Origin: CAIRDP01 sp037134895
GTDB taxonomy: Bacteria; Bacteroidota; Bacteroidia; Bacteroidales; FEN-979
NCBI GenBank assembly: GCA_037134895.1
Contig: JBAXLI010000130.1
Location: 1-6,373, forward strand
Length of the DNA stretch: 6,373 bases
Direction of reading: 5' to 3'
The translations under genes and the position numbers were made by a program. Positions 1-6,066 of this stretch are shown piece after piece (position 1 is the first letter of the stretch; each line of letters begins with the position of its first letter). The notes under the pieces are model-generated. The model did not search any database, was not told where the DNA came from, and was given only the letters and a program-made list of their open reading frames with translations.

Positions 1-878
1 AAACAATCAAACTTGGAGCCGACAATCCCGACAATTACTATTTCAATGCCCAGATCAGCGGGGAGTATGAATACAGGCTCACAGGAAAAAGGAATACAGT
101 CCATTATTTCGGGCTGTTCACTCAGAATGGCAATTACGGGACTACCGGCGGCATGGCCCCTTGCGCAGTCCTTGAACATAATGAAATACTATATGAGGCG
201 GATGGAAGTTTTGAAGTCATCCTAAGCAAAGAAAAGAAAGGAAAAAACTGGCTCAAAATAGAAGAAACAAGCAGTATGCTGATGGTGAGGCAGACCTTTA
301 ACAACCGCTTTACCGAGACCCCTGCCGAATTAACAATCGAGAATCTCGATGGCCGCAAGGCTCCCGGAAATATCACGCCGGCGATGGTTGACCAGGGACT
401 GAACACCGCATCCATGTTTGTTGGCGGTGCAGCCATGCTGTTTTCACGATGGGCCAAAGGTTTTCAGCAGCATACCAATAAGCTTCCCCTCTTCGATCCT
501 GTGAAATCCAATGATGCAGGAGGTGATGCATCCATTATTTATTACCACAGCTACTGGAAGCTGACAGCCGATGAGGCTTTGATAATAGAGGTCATGCCCC
601 CCGACTGTGACTCCTGGAATTTCCAGCTGAACAATTACTGGATGGAATCACTCGATTACAGGTATTTCACAATCTGCATCAATAAAGCATCGGCTCAGTA
701 CGAAAAAGACGGTTCTGTAAGAGTCGTGGTGGCGCATTCTGACCCCGGGCTGCCAAACTGGATCAATACCTGCAACCATTCTGAAGGAACCATGCTCTGG
801 AGGTGGTACAGGCTGTCACCTTTGCAGACAGCTCAGGAACCCCGCTGCCGTGTCGTCAAACTTAACAGCAAATTATGA
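1..878 (+). CDS. DUF1214-family protein, C-terminal part (5' end outside the window)
   Basis: The reading frame is open from the left edge (first full codon at nt 3) to TGA at 876-878, giving 291 visible residues with no start, so the internal Met codon at 153 is not the true start. The visible part opens with a D-N-P-D-N-Y-Y motif and a stretch on strand-forming residues, continues with WLKIEETSSMLMVRQTF and TETPAEL, and ends with HSDPGLPNWINTCNHSEGTM followed by an R-W-Y segment. These match what I know of DUF1214 proteins, whose C-terminal domain carries a conserved DPGxPNW core. No catalytic role is established for this family. The visible part shows no membrane segment; a signal peptide, if any, would be outside the window. 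Its stop overlaps the start of the next gene (ATGA), which suggests translational coupling with the glycosyltransferase. Family assignment is fairly sure, function is not. Confidence 0.8.
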   Translation, partial: TIKLGADNPDNYYFNAQISGEYEYRLTGKRNTVHYFGLFTQNGNYGTTGGMAPCAVLEHNEILYEADGSFEVILSKEKKGKNWLKIEETSSMLMVRQTFNNRFTETPAELTIENLDGRKAPGNITPAMVDQGLNTASMFVGGAAMLFSRWAKGFQQHTNKLPLFDPVKSNDAGGDASIIYYHSYWKLTADEALIIEVMPPDCDSWNFQLNNYWMESLDYRYFTICINKASAQYEKDGSVRVVVAHSDPGLPNWINTCNHSEGTMLWRWYRLSPLQTAQEPRCRVVKLNSKL

Positions 879-2092
879 AAAATAATGTAAAACAACTTTG
901 GAAGTTTTCTGTTTTTGCAATAATCGTCTTGCTTCTAACTTTCACTATTGAAAATATCAACGGGCGGTTTTGGCTCAACGATTTCAAGGTCTATTACATG
1001 GCGGCAAAAGCCTTACTGGCCGGGCAACAGGTATATGGCATTCCGTTCGGGGAAAGTTCAGGATTGTACAAGTACTCACCATTCACCCTGTTTGTCGTTT
1101 TTCCTTATTTGCCGTTCTCCTTTGAAAAAGCCTGCATTATTCATTTTGTTATTCTCAGCCTGGTCATTGTTTCTTTGTTTTATGTGATCCTGAACATTTT
1201 CATGAATTATTTTAACAGGGAGAAGCCTAAGAATCTGAACCTTCTGCTTTCATTGGCATTTGTTTGCGTACTGATCCATTTTGTCAAAGAACTCCACCTG
1301 GGGAACATCAATGTGGTGCTTTTACTTTTACTCAGCCTTTCACTCCAGGCACTTTTAAAATCAAAGCAGGTTCTCTCAGGTTTCCTGTTTGCACTGGTTG
1401 TACTCACCAAGCCATTTTTCCTGATCCTGCTGCTGCCCCTGCTGTTTCGGAAAAAATGGAAAGCCCTTGCCAGCCTGGGAGGTACATTGATCCTGGGATT
1501 TCTGATCCCTGTGATCTTTTTTGGCTTCTCCGAAAGCGTTTTTCTTTACAAAGAGTGGATCAGCAATGTGTTTGCCCATAACGCAAATTATCCAGGACAT
1601 AATTCGATCCAGTATCTGCTTCACTACTATATAAACCCCGGTATCCCGAATGAATTTCAATATGTCATCATTGCAGGCGGGGGTATGCTGTTTCTCATCA
1701 TGCATTATTTCAACAGGAAATTTGAGATACTACATGATGGATCACTTCCGGCCCAAAATGCCGGACTGATCATGGAATGGTTTGTCCTGATTGCCATCCT
1801 ACCGAACCTGGTGAAGACAGATTCAGAACATTTTCTTTGTACCCTCCCGCTCATCATCCTCATTGTCTTTTATTTGGCATCGAAAAAGCAAATTCTCCCG
1901 ATAATACTGTTCATCATCCTCATTTTCTTTTACGGTGGTAATTCCAATGATGCACTTGGCTCCGCACTATCGGACCGCCTCTTCAGTATGGGGCTGATCG
2001 GTATTAGCAATCTTTTCATAATTGCTATGGCCTTGATCATTTTTTATGCTCCTGCCGGAAGGGAAAATCTTTATCACACCAGGGATATTTAA
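875..2092 (+). CDS. GT87/DUF2029-type polytopic membrane glycosyltransferase
   Basis: A 405-residue, very hydrophobic protein with roughly ten membrane segments (about residues 10-25, 67-110, 122-137, 145-162, 166-188, 197-217, 262-276, 297-335, 339-353, 373-391). Family marks of the GT-C fold GT87 (mannosyltransferase-like, PimE relatives) are visible: NDFKVYY with Asp36 in the first extracytoplasmic loop, the place of the catalytic acid in this family; a Y-K-Y-S-P segment near residues 65-69; GNIN at 143-146 in place of the usual GQxN; and TKP at 178-180 leading into a helix and a basic RKKW loop. Such enzymes move a sugar from a polyprenyl-phosphate donor to a lipid or glycan on the outer face of the inner membrane; donor and acceptor here are unknown. 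The ATG at 875 is chosen because it overlaps the upstream stop by 4 nt, implying co-translation with the DUF1214 gene. Length is typical for the family. Confidence 0.8.
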   Translation: MKNNVKQLWKFSVFAIIVLLLTFTIENINGRFWLNDFKVYYMAAKALLAGQQVYGIPFGESSGLYKYSPFTLFVVFPYLPFSFEKACIIHFVILSLVIVSLFYVILNIFMNYFNREKPKNLNLLLSLAFVCVLIHFVKELHLGNINVVLLLLLSLSLQALLKSKQVLSGFLFALVVLTKPFFLILLLPLLFRKKWKALASLGGTLILGFLIPVIFFGFSESVFLYKEWISNVFAHNANYPGHNSIQYLLHYYINPGIPNEFQYVIIAGGGMLFLIMHYFNRKFEILHDGSLPAQNAGLIMEWFVLIAILPNLVKTDSEHFLCTLPLIILIVFYLASKKQILPIILFIILIFFYGGNSNDALGSALSDRLFSMGLIGISNLFIIAMALIIFYAPAGRENLYHTRDI

Positions 2093-2214
2093 ATGTTCAA
2101 GAGCATCGTTGCGATTTTTTCATCCTGCATCTTCCACCCCCTATCCTCATCCGCCATCAGTAAATAATATAAAAAATTGTGGTAATTGTATAAGGGTTCT
2201 GCTTTCACAGGATG

Positions 2215-2222
2215 TATTTTTG
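2215..2222 (+). promoter_or_regulatory. Bacteroidota-type -7 box (TATTTTTG) upstream of the AraC-type gene
   Basis: TATTTTTG fits the TAnnTTTG -7 consensus of the Bacteroidota primary sigma factor exactly. Its last base is 49 nt before the AraC-type start at 2271, so a leader of about 40 nt is predicted. No TTTG -33 element is visible at the usual spacing, so this is half a promoter by sequence alone. The rest of the 178-nt gap (2093-2270) holds a pyrimidine-rich stretch at about 2120-2158, A/T-rich sequence at 2160-2180 and no further gene. Confidence 0.4.
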
Positions 2223-2270
2223 TTGGTTGAATATAAGTCTCGGGATATTATTTAACATCAATTTGCAGGG

Positions 2271-2828
2271 ATGAAGGCATATATAAAAAATATGGTATGT
2301 GTGCGGTGTAAGCTTGTAGTAAAAGCCGAGCTGGAAAAGCATAATTATACTGATGTAATGCTGCATGAAGAAGAACTCGCAATAAGTGAAAATATAGCTG
2401 AGGAAAGGCTGGAAAAGCTCAAAATCCTGATGCGTGAACTGGGGTTTGAATTAATTAATGATAACGAACATATCCTTATTGAGAAGATCAAAAAAGCAAT
2501 AAATGACCTCGTCTATATTAACGAGGATTCACTGAAGTCAAATTTCTCTGATTATATCAGTGAAAAGCTGGGTTACAGTTACCATTACCTCAGTAATCTT
2601 TTTTCTGCTGTGCACGGGAATTCCATTGAGAAGTATTTTATACACCAGAAAATTGACAGGGTGAAGGAGATCCTTATCAATGAAGATCTTTCTTTCAGTG
2701 AAGTTGCCTTTAAAGCACATTACTGCAGCACTTCACATTTATCGGCTCAGTTCAAGAAAGAAACCGGCCTCACACTCACTGAGTTCCGGAATGTTCACCG
2801 CAGGCAAAAACAAATCATCGGTAAATAG
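2271..2828 (+). CDS. AraC-family transcriptional regulator with N-terminal HMA-like MxCxxC domain
   Basis: A 185-residue protein in two parts. Residues 1-65 look like a small heavy-metal-associated (ferredoxin-like) domain: Met8, Cys10 and Cys13 form the MxCxxC motif, and the segment ends in a GFELI strand like the GF/GY ending of HMA domains. Residues about 75-178 are an AraC-type double helix-turn-helix: a first HTH around YHYLSNLF (104-111), then a linker with KIDRVKEILI, and the second HTH with FSEVAFKAHYCSTSHLSAQF (142-161) followed by KKETGLTLTEFR. The family is widespread in Bacteroidota and I know it as an AraC regulator of unproven ligand; metal (copper or zinc) sensing is inferred from the MxCxxC motif only. 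It is far shorter than arabinose-type AraC proteins because the sugar-binding cupin is absent. AGGG directly abuts the ATG, too close to act as a normal Shine-Dalgarno. It is probably transcribed alone; targets are unknown. Confidence 0.85.
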   Translation: MKAYIKNMVCVRCKLVVKAELEKHNYTDVMLHEEELAISENIAEERLEKLKILMRELGFELINDNEHILIEKIKKAINDLVYINEDSLKSNFSDYISEKLGYSYHYLSNLFSAVHGNSIEKYFIHQKIDRVKEILINEDLSFSEVAFKAHYCSTSHLSAQFKKETGLTLTEFRNVHRRQKQIIGK

Positions 2829-2876
2829 TATATAACTTCCTGAAAATTTTATAACACTCCGGCTTGTTGATGGCTG

Positions 2877-2884
2877 TAATTTTG
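2877..2884 (+). promoter_or_regulatory. Bacteroidota-type -7 box (TAATTTTG) upstream of the secreted-protein gene
   Basis: TAATTTTG is an exact TAnnTTTG match ending 37 nt before the ATG at 2921. No clear TTTG -33 element is seen upstream. The 92-nt gap between the AraC-type stop and this gene has no convincing terminator, only a short AAAATTTT palindrome near 2843-2850, so some read-through from the regulator gene is possible. Confidence 0.4.
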
Positions 2885-2920
2885 GATTGAGTTTTTTAAC
2901 CAATAACCAAATTCCAAATT

Positions 2921-3529
2921 ATGAAAGCAACAAGCAGAACGGTCTTCAGTTTTTTATTGATTGCCGTTATCTCAATACTCCTCCAGGCAAATGTTCTTTA
3001 TGCAGGAAACCTTAAAAGAGTGCTGGCTCCAATGAAAGATGCACTTGCCCTGTTCTCTCCTAATTCCCTTGCGCCAGAAATGCCCAGGGAAGCAACGTTT
3101 GAAGATGAGGTGAATTCAATCGATGAACAGACCCTGATCAATCTTTATCCTTCGGTTCCTTCAGAGGCCGATTTCAATGACGAAGTCCTGGCCCCAGACT
3201 TAAATACCAATACTTATATTCACTCAAAACCATTGCCGGCTATAAATGCTGACTCTAAAAAATCCCCGGAAACAAAGACCTTGCACAAGATCCTGAGATC
3301 TCTGCTGGTTGCCCCGGATTTTACTCTTAACGACAAGGAAGACAATGTTGAGTTTTACGTGACCTTTATACTGTCAAGCGACGGAAAAATAACCATTAAA
3401 GATATCAACGCACCGTCGAAAAGGCTTGAAGATTATGTAAAAGGTAAGCTTTCTGCCTTTGTTGTCGATGATCCCGCGAACATCCATACCCAAACATATA
3501 AAGTTAAAATTTGTTTTGTGAATAGTTAA
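2921..3529 (+). CDS. Exported protein of unknown function with internal repeat and TonB-C-like C-terminus
   Basis: A 202-residue protein that I do not recognise as a named family. Residues 1-28 form a signal peptide: basic start, hydrophobic core FSFLLIAVISILL, and an A-x-A-like site near LYA|G. The middle carries a ten-residue repeat P-x-E-A-x-F-x-D-E-V at 55-64 and 80-89, 25 residues apart, set among L-A-P / V-A-P motifs (35-37, 50-52, 90-92, 130-132). The C-terminal 80 residues read as strand-helix-strand: NVEFYVTFILSSDGKI, then KRLEDYVKGKLSAF, then TYKVKICF. This is the pattern of a TonB C-terminal-like or similar small alpha/beta domain, a weak assignment made by eye. Only one Cys is present in the mature part (Cys198), and no lipobox is seen, so a soluble periplasmic or secreted protein is likely. 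It has its own promoter-like element and a strong terminator, so it is probably monocistronic. ATG at 2921 is chosen because it begins the signal peptide. Confidence 0.7.
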   Translation: MKATSRTVFSFLLIAVISILLQANVLYAGNLKRVLAPMKDALALFSPNSLAPEMPREATFEDEVNSIDEQTLINLYPSVPSEADFNDEVLAPDLNTNTYIHSKPLPAINADSKKSPETKTLHKILRSLLVAPDFTLNDKEDNVEFYVTFILSSDGKITIKDINAPSKRLEDYVKGKLSAFVVDDPANIHTQTYKVKICFVNS

Positions 3530-3549
3530 TACCCTGTTCTTTTTCGTGG

Positions 3550-3583
3550 AAACTGCAGCCAGAGTACCGGTTGCAGTTTTTTT
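3550..3583 (+). terminator. Rho-independent terminator after the exported-protein gene
   Basis: An 11-bp stem pairs AAACTGCAGCC (3550-3560) with GGTTGCAGTTT (3569-3579) around the loop AGAGTACC, with a single G-U pair. The T run extends from 3577 to 3583. It begins 21 nt after the stop codon and separates the exported-protein gene from the sulfotransferase unit. Confidence 0.85.
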
Positions 3584-3656
3584 ATTTTCGGCGGATATGG
3601 TTTCGGTTCTGAGCCGATTAATTTACTACAGCCGGGTATTCTTAAGGATCATTACC

Positions 3657-3664
3657 TATTTTTG
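3657..3664 (+). promoter_or_regulatory. Bacteroidota-type -7 box (TATTTTTG) upstream of the sulfotransferase-SDR pair
   Basis: TATTTTTG is an exact TAnnTTTG match ending 45 nt before the ATG at 3709. No TTTG -33 element stands at the usual spacing. It lies after the terminator at 3550-3583, so it is the natural start of a new unit covering the sulfotransferase and SDR genes. A small hairpin (3604-3616, five pairs around CTG) is upstream. The 179-nt gap 3530-3708 holds nothing else but the terminator and the leader repeat. Confidence 0.45.
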
Positions 3665-3702
3665 CAGCCTGGAAATGGTTTTTGGCAACCTGGTAATTGG
3701 TT
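3661..3702 (+). repeat. Imperfect tandem direct repeat in the sulfotransferase leader
   Basis: Copy A is 20 nt (3661-3680, TTTGCAGCC...TGGTT) and copy B is 22 nt (3681-3702, TTTGGCAACC...TTGGTT). Aligned, they differ by two single-base insertions and two substitutions. The copies abut directly, with copy A starting inside the -7 box and copy B ending seven bases before the start codon, so most of the predicted 5' leader is made of the duplication. It could be a duplicated binding site or a neutral slippage product. Confidence 0.65.
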
Positions 3703-3708
3703 ATTTTG

Positions 3709-4962
3709 ATGAGTAATGAAAATTTCACTTCCCGTCCTGTTCTGTTCAGGGGGATTAATATGGCCTGGAAAGGCGGATATCCCCTGGGCTTGAAGATAAA
3801 GCTTGATAAAGACGATCTGATCAGCAGGTCAAAAAAAATCACAGGCCTGGATGAGCTGGGGAAAGATTTCTGGGATGAACCCGTCGACCGCATGCTTGCT
3901 TCAATCAATGAAGAAGCGAATCTTCATCCGATCGGAAGGTTTATCACGAGGGAAAGACTGGTGAGTCTGATCAGCATTAGACTGAGGGCGGAATATTTTT
4001 TCAAAAAGCATCCGGAGATCCTCGAACAGGAACTTTACCCGGCCTGGATCATTGTCGGATTACAGAGGACAGGCACTACCAAGTTGCAGAGGATGCTGGC
4101 TGTTGATGCCAACCACAGAGTCATTCCAAGCTGGGAGGTGATCAATCCTATGCCCTTCAACCTCAATTTCAAGCCCTCAGATGTCTATCCTGATCCCAGA
4201 CGTATCAAAGTCGCCCGTACCTCGGTCAAAGCAGTAGAACTCATGTCTCCAGGCTTTTTCGCAATACATCCGATCGACGCCATGCAGCCCGAGGAAGACA
4301 TACTTATGCTGGATGTGAGTTTTCTCAGCACGACCACCGAGGCCATGATGAATGTGCCTTCCTATGCTTCTTGGCTGGAGCGCATCGACCAGTCGCCTGC
4401 TTATGAATATGCAGTGAAGCTCCTGAAATTCCTGCAGTGGGTTAAACCTGCAAAACGCTGGGTGCTTAAAACTCCCCACCATCTTGAGTTTCCCCATCTT
4501 ATAACAAAGCATTTCAACGATGTGAAGTTTATCTGGCCCCACAGAAATATCTATGAGTCGGTTCCCTCTTACCTGAGCATGCTTACCTATAATTACATGA
4601 TGTTCAGCGACGATGTGGATGAGAAGAAGATTGCATCTCACTGGGTGAGAAAGACCGGGTACATGCTTGAACAGGCCCTGGACTACAGGCTGAAAGGCGA
4701 TAACGACAAGCAGTTCATGGATATCTATTATAAGGACCTGGTAGGTGATTCCCTTAAGGAACTTGGACGCATTTATACCATGGACGGCGGACTGACTCCC
4801 TCCCTGGCAGAGAGTTTCCTGAGGCATGAGGAGGAGCACCCACACCGCAAACACGGGGTGCACCAGTACTCCCTCGGGGATTTCGGGCTTACCGAAGCCG
4901 ATATTGACAAAAATACACGGCATTACCAGGATTTTATTAAAGAACACTATGGAAGAAAATAA
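3709..4962 (+). CDS. PAPS-dependent sulfotransferase (Sulfotransfer_3 type)
   Basis: A 417-residue protein predicted to transfer sulfate from 3'-phosphoadenylyl sulfate to a hydroxyl group of a small or lipid-like acceptor in the cytoplasm. The 5'-phosphosulfate-binding loop is IVGLQRTGTT (115-124) right after a strand. The 3'-phosphate site is HRNIYESVPS, with Arg279 and Ser287 eight residues apart, the same spacing as the Arg/Ser pair of eukaryotic cytosolic sulfotransferases. The family segment RWVLKTPHHLEFP (250-262) and the C-terminal HQYSLGDFGL (385-394) also fit bacterial Sulfotransfer_3 proteins, and the length is normal. There is no signal peptide. A TTG at 3697 would add four residues, but ATG at 3709 is preferred. 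The gene heads a two-gene unit: its last 14 nt overlap the SDR gene. The acceptor cannot be read from sequence; sterol-like or other alcohols are a guess. Confidence 0.88.
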   Translation: MSNENFTSRPVLFRGINMAWKGGYPLGLKIKLDKDDLISRSKKITGLDELGKDFWDEPVDRMLASINEEANLHPIGRFITRERLVSLISIRLRAEYFFKKHPEILEQELYPAWIIVGLQRTGTTKLQRMLAVDANHRVIPSWEVINPMPFNLNFKPSDVYPDPRRIKVARTSVKAVELMSPGFFAIHPIDAMQPEEDILMLDVSFLSTTTEAMMNVPSYASWLERIDQSPAYEYAVKLLKFLQWVKPAKRWVLKTPHHLEFPHLITKHFNDVKFIWPHRNIYESVPSYLSMLTYNYMMFSDDVDEKKIASHWVRKTGYMLEQALDYRLKGDNDKQFMDIYYKDLVGDSLKELGRIYTMDGGLTPSLAESFLRHEEEHPHRKHGVHQYSLGDFGLTEADIDKNTRHYQDFIKEHYGRK

Positions 4963-6004
4963 GCAGGAAAAATACAAGGATCCCTTCAGGGCTACTCTCA
5001 CCGGCATAATGGACCTATTTAAAAAGCAGGTTCCTGTTGGAACATTAAGCGAAACTGACAGGCTTGACAATAAAACGGTAGTTGTTGACGGGGCCAGTTC
5101 GGGACTTGGTTTTGCCATTGCCACCGAAGTCGCCAAATTGGGAGCCAGAACGGTCATGGTTTGTCGCAGCGGGATACCCGGGAAAGGGGAGGAAGTCAAA
5201 AAACTCAGTGGGAACAGCGATGTGCATATGCTGCATTCCGATTTCAGCGATGTGAAAAGCATAGAAAAGGTAGTTGCCGAACTCAGGGAAAAGTTTTCAC
5301 CCATAGATATCCTTATCAGCAATGCCGGAGTAGTTCCGAATAAATCCCGAAAAACCCCACAAGGCTTCGAGGAAATGTTCATGGTTAACTATTTCTCCAA
5401 GTTTCTCTATGTGATCAAACTCATCGAAAACAGAAGCTTTCGCAACCTTCAACCCTTCAGTCCTTCAATCCTTCATTCCTTCGACCCTTCAACCCTTCAA
5501 CCCTTCAATCCTTCAATCCTTCCTTCCTCCATCCCCCGCATCATCTTCGTCTCCTCCGAATCACACCGGAACCCTGCTGCCATCAACTGGAATGACTTCG
5601 GGAAATTTACTCCATACAGCATGAAGCAATCGATGGAGCATTACGGACATAATAAACTTTTGCTTACGACTTTCGCAGTCGAGCTTTCAAGGAGGCTGAA
5701 CCCTAATGGCAACACCAACTGTTCTGTGTTTGCATTATGTCCGGGCCCGGTGAATTCAAACATTGCCCGTGAATCCCCCAAGGTATTTCAGCCCCTGCTG
5801 AAACTTGTTTTCAGGATGTTCTTCAGGTCGCCCAAAGATGCTTCGGCCCCGGTGATGTATTTCTCCGCTTCGAAAGATGTGGAATCCAAGGCCTTCGACT
5901 ATCTTTTTCTTATGAACCGTAAAAATGTGGATTCCAAAGCGATGGATACCGAAAACGGAAAATTATTATGGGAAAAGTCATCCGCCCTCATGAAAACTTT
6001 GTAA
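4949..6004 (+). CDS. Short-chain dehydrogenase/reductase (RDH-like) with a minisatellite-encoded insert
   Basis: A 351-residue Rossmann-fold oxidoreductase expected to use NAD(P)(H) on an alcohol or ketone. Visible motifs: VVVDGASSGLG (44-54), the TGxxxGxG nucleotide site with Asp47 replacing the usual Thr; VCR with Arg73 after the second strand, which suggests NADP(H); HSDFSD near 96-101; SNAG (124-127); Asn147; the strand IIFVSSESH with probable catalytic Ser203; YGHNK with Tyr232 and Lys236; and CPGPVNSN after them. The set N-S-Y-K is complete, so the enzyme may be active. The layout resembles retinol-dehydrogenase-like SDRs. Residues 167-193 are encoded by an 8-nt minisatellite and sit in the loop between the helix after Asn147 and the Ser203 strand; without them it would be 324 residues. 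The frame is open further upstream, but ATG at 4949 is chosen because the upstream extension is antisense-free sulfotransferase coding sequence with no SDR character. The start overlaps the sulfotransferase end by 14 nt, so coupling is likely. Confidence 0.88.
   Translation: MEENKQEKYKDPFRATLTGIMDLFKKQVPVGTLSETDRLDNKTVVVDGASSGLGFAIATEVAKLGARTVMVCRSGIPGKGEEVKKLSGNSDVHMLHSDFSDVKSIEKVVAELREKFSPIDILISNAGVVPNKSRKTPQGFEEMFMVNYFSKFLYVIKLIENRSFRNLQPFSPSILHSFDPSTLQPFNPSILPSSIPRIIFVSSESHRNPAAINWNDFGKFTPYSMKQSMEHYGHNKLLLTTFAVELSRRLNPNGNTNCSVFALCPGPVNSNIARESPKVFQPLLKLVFRMFFRSPKDASAPVMYFSASKDVESKAFDYLFLMNRKNVDSKAMDTENGKLLWEKSSALMKTL
5448..5527 (+). repeat. Octanucleotide minisatellite, ten units of TTCAAYCC, inside the SDR gene
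   Basis: Ten consecutive 8-nt units fill exactly 80 nt. Three units are TTCAACCC, three TTCAATCC, and the others are single variants (TTCAGTCC, TTCATTCC, TTCGACCC, TTCCTTCC). Pyrimidine-rich sequence continues to about 5535. Because 8 and 3 share no factor, three units make one 24-nt period and one octapeptide: LQPFSPSI (167-174), LHSFDPST (175-182), LQPFNPSI (183-190), then a decaying LPSS. The tract is in frame, and the conserved SDR strand resumes straight after it. Variation among the units means it is not a freshly expanded array. Confidence 0.95.
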
Positions 6005-6009
6005 CTTTG
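6002..6009 (+). promoter_or_regulatory. Bacteroidota-type -7 box (TAACTTTG) overlapping the SDR stop codon
   Basis: TAACTTTG is an exact TAnnTTTG match, followed by C as is common at such sites. Its first three bases are the TAA stop of the SDR gene. The last base is 58 nt before the ATG at 6067. AACTTTG occurs twice in succession (5995-6001 and 6003-6009), and no TTTG -33 element is seen at the normal distance. It would give the small exported-protein gene its own transcript in addition to possible read-through from the SDR. Confidence 0.5.
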
Positions 6010-6066
6010 CACTATTATTAAAATATTTTCGTTTAGTAAGTGTTGAATCATAAAATAGAACGTACA

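Noticed and set aside
2105..2120. A possible terminator after the GT87 gene (ATCG-TTG-CGAT followed by six T)
   Set aside because: The stem has only four firm pairs, with a mismatch directly below, so it is too weak to call. The end of this transcript remains undefined.
2120..2158. A decayed copy of the TTCAAYCC minisatellite in the gap before the AraC-type gene
   Set aside because: The stretch is pyrimidine-rich and has CATCC-like words, but no regular 8-nt period can be followed.
2046..2255. A 69-codon + strand frame starting in the end of the GT87 gene
   Set aside because: Most of it is pyrimidine-rich intergenic sequence, it has no recognisable protein features, and it overlaps the AraC-type promoter element.
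4177..5382. A 401-codon open frame on the - strand across the sulfotransferase and SDR genes
   Set aside because: It is the antisense of two genes with intact family motifs, its translation shows no recognisable domain, and it crosses the junction of two unrelated genes. It is a shadow frame.
5448..5527. The octanucleotide array as a CRISPR array
   Set aside because: The units are 8 nt and contiguous without spacers, so it is a minisatellite.
4949..6004. The SDR gene as a pseudogene broken by the repeat insertion
   Set aside because: The frame is continuous, the cofactor loop, Asn147, Ser203, Tyr232 and Lys236 are all present, and the C-terminal part is normal.
6040..6066. GTG at 6040 as the start of the small exported protein
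   Set aside because: It would put nine residues, including charged ones, before a typical MKK signal peptide and would shorten the leader; ATG at 6067 fits better.
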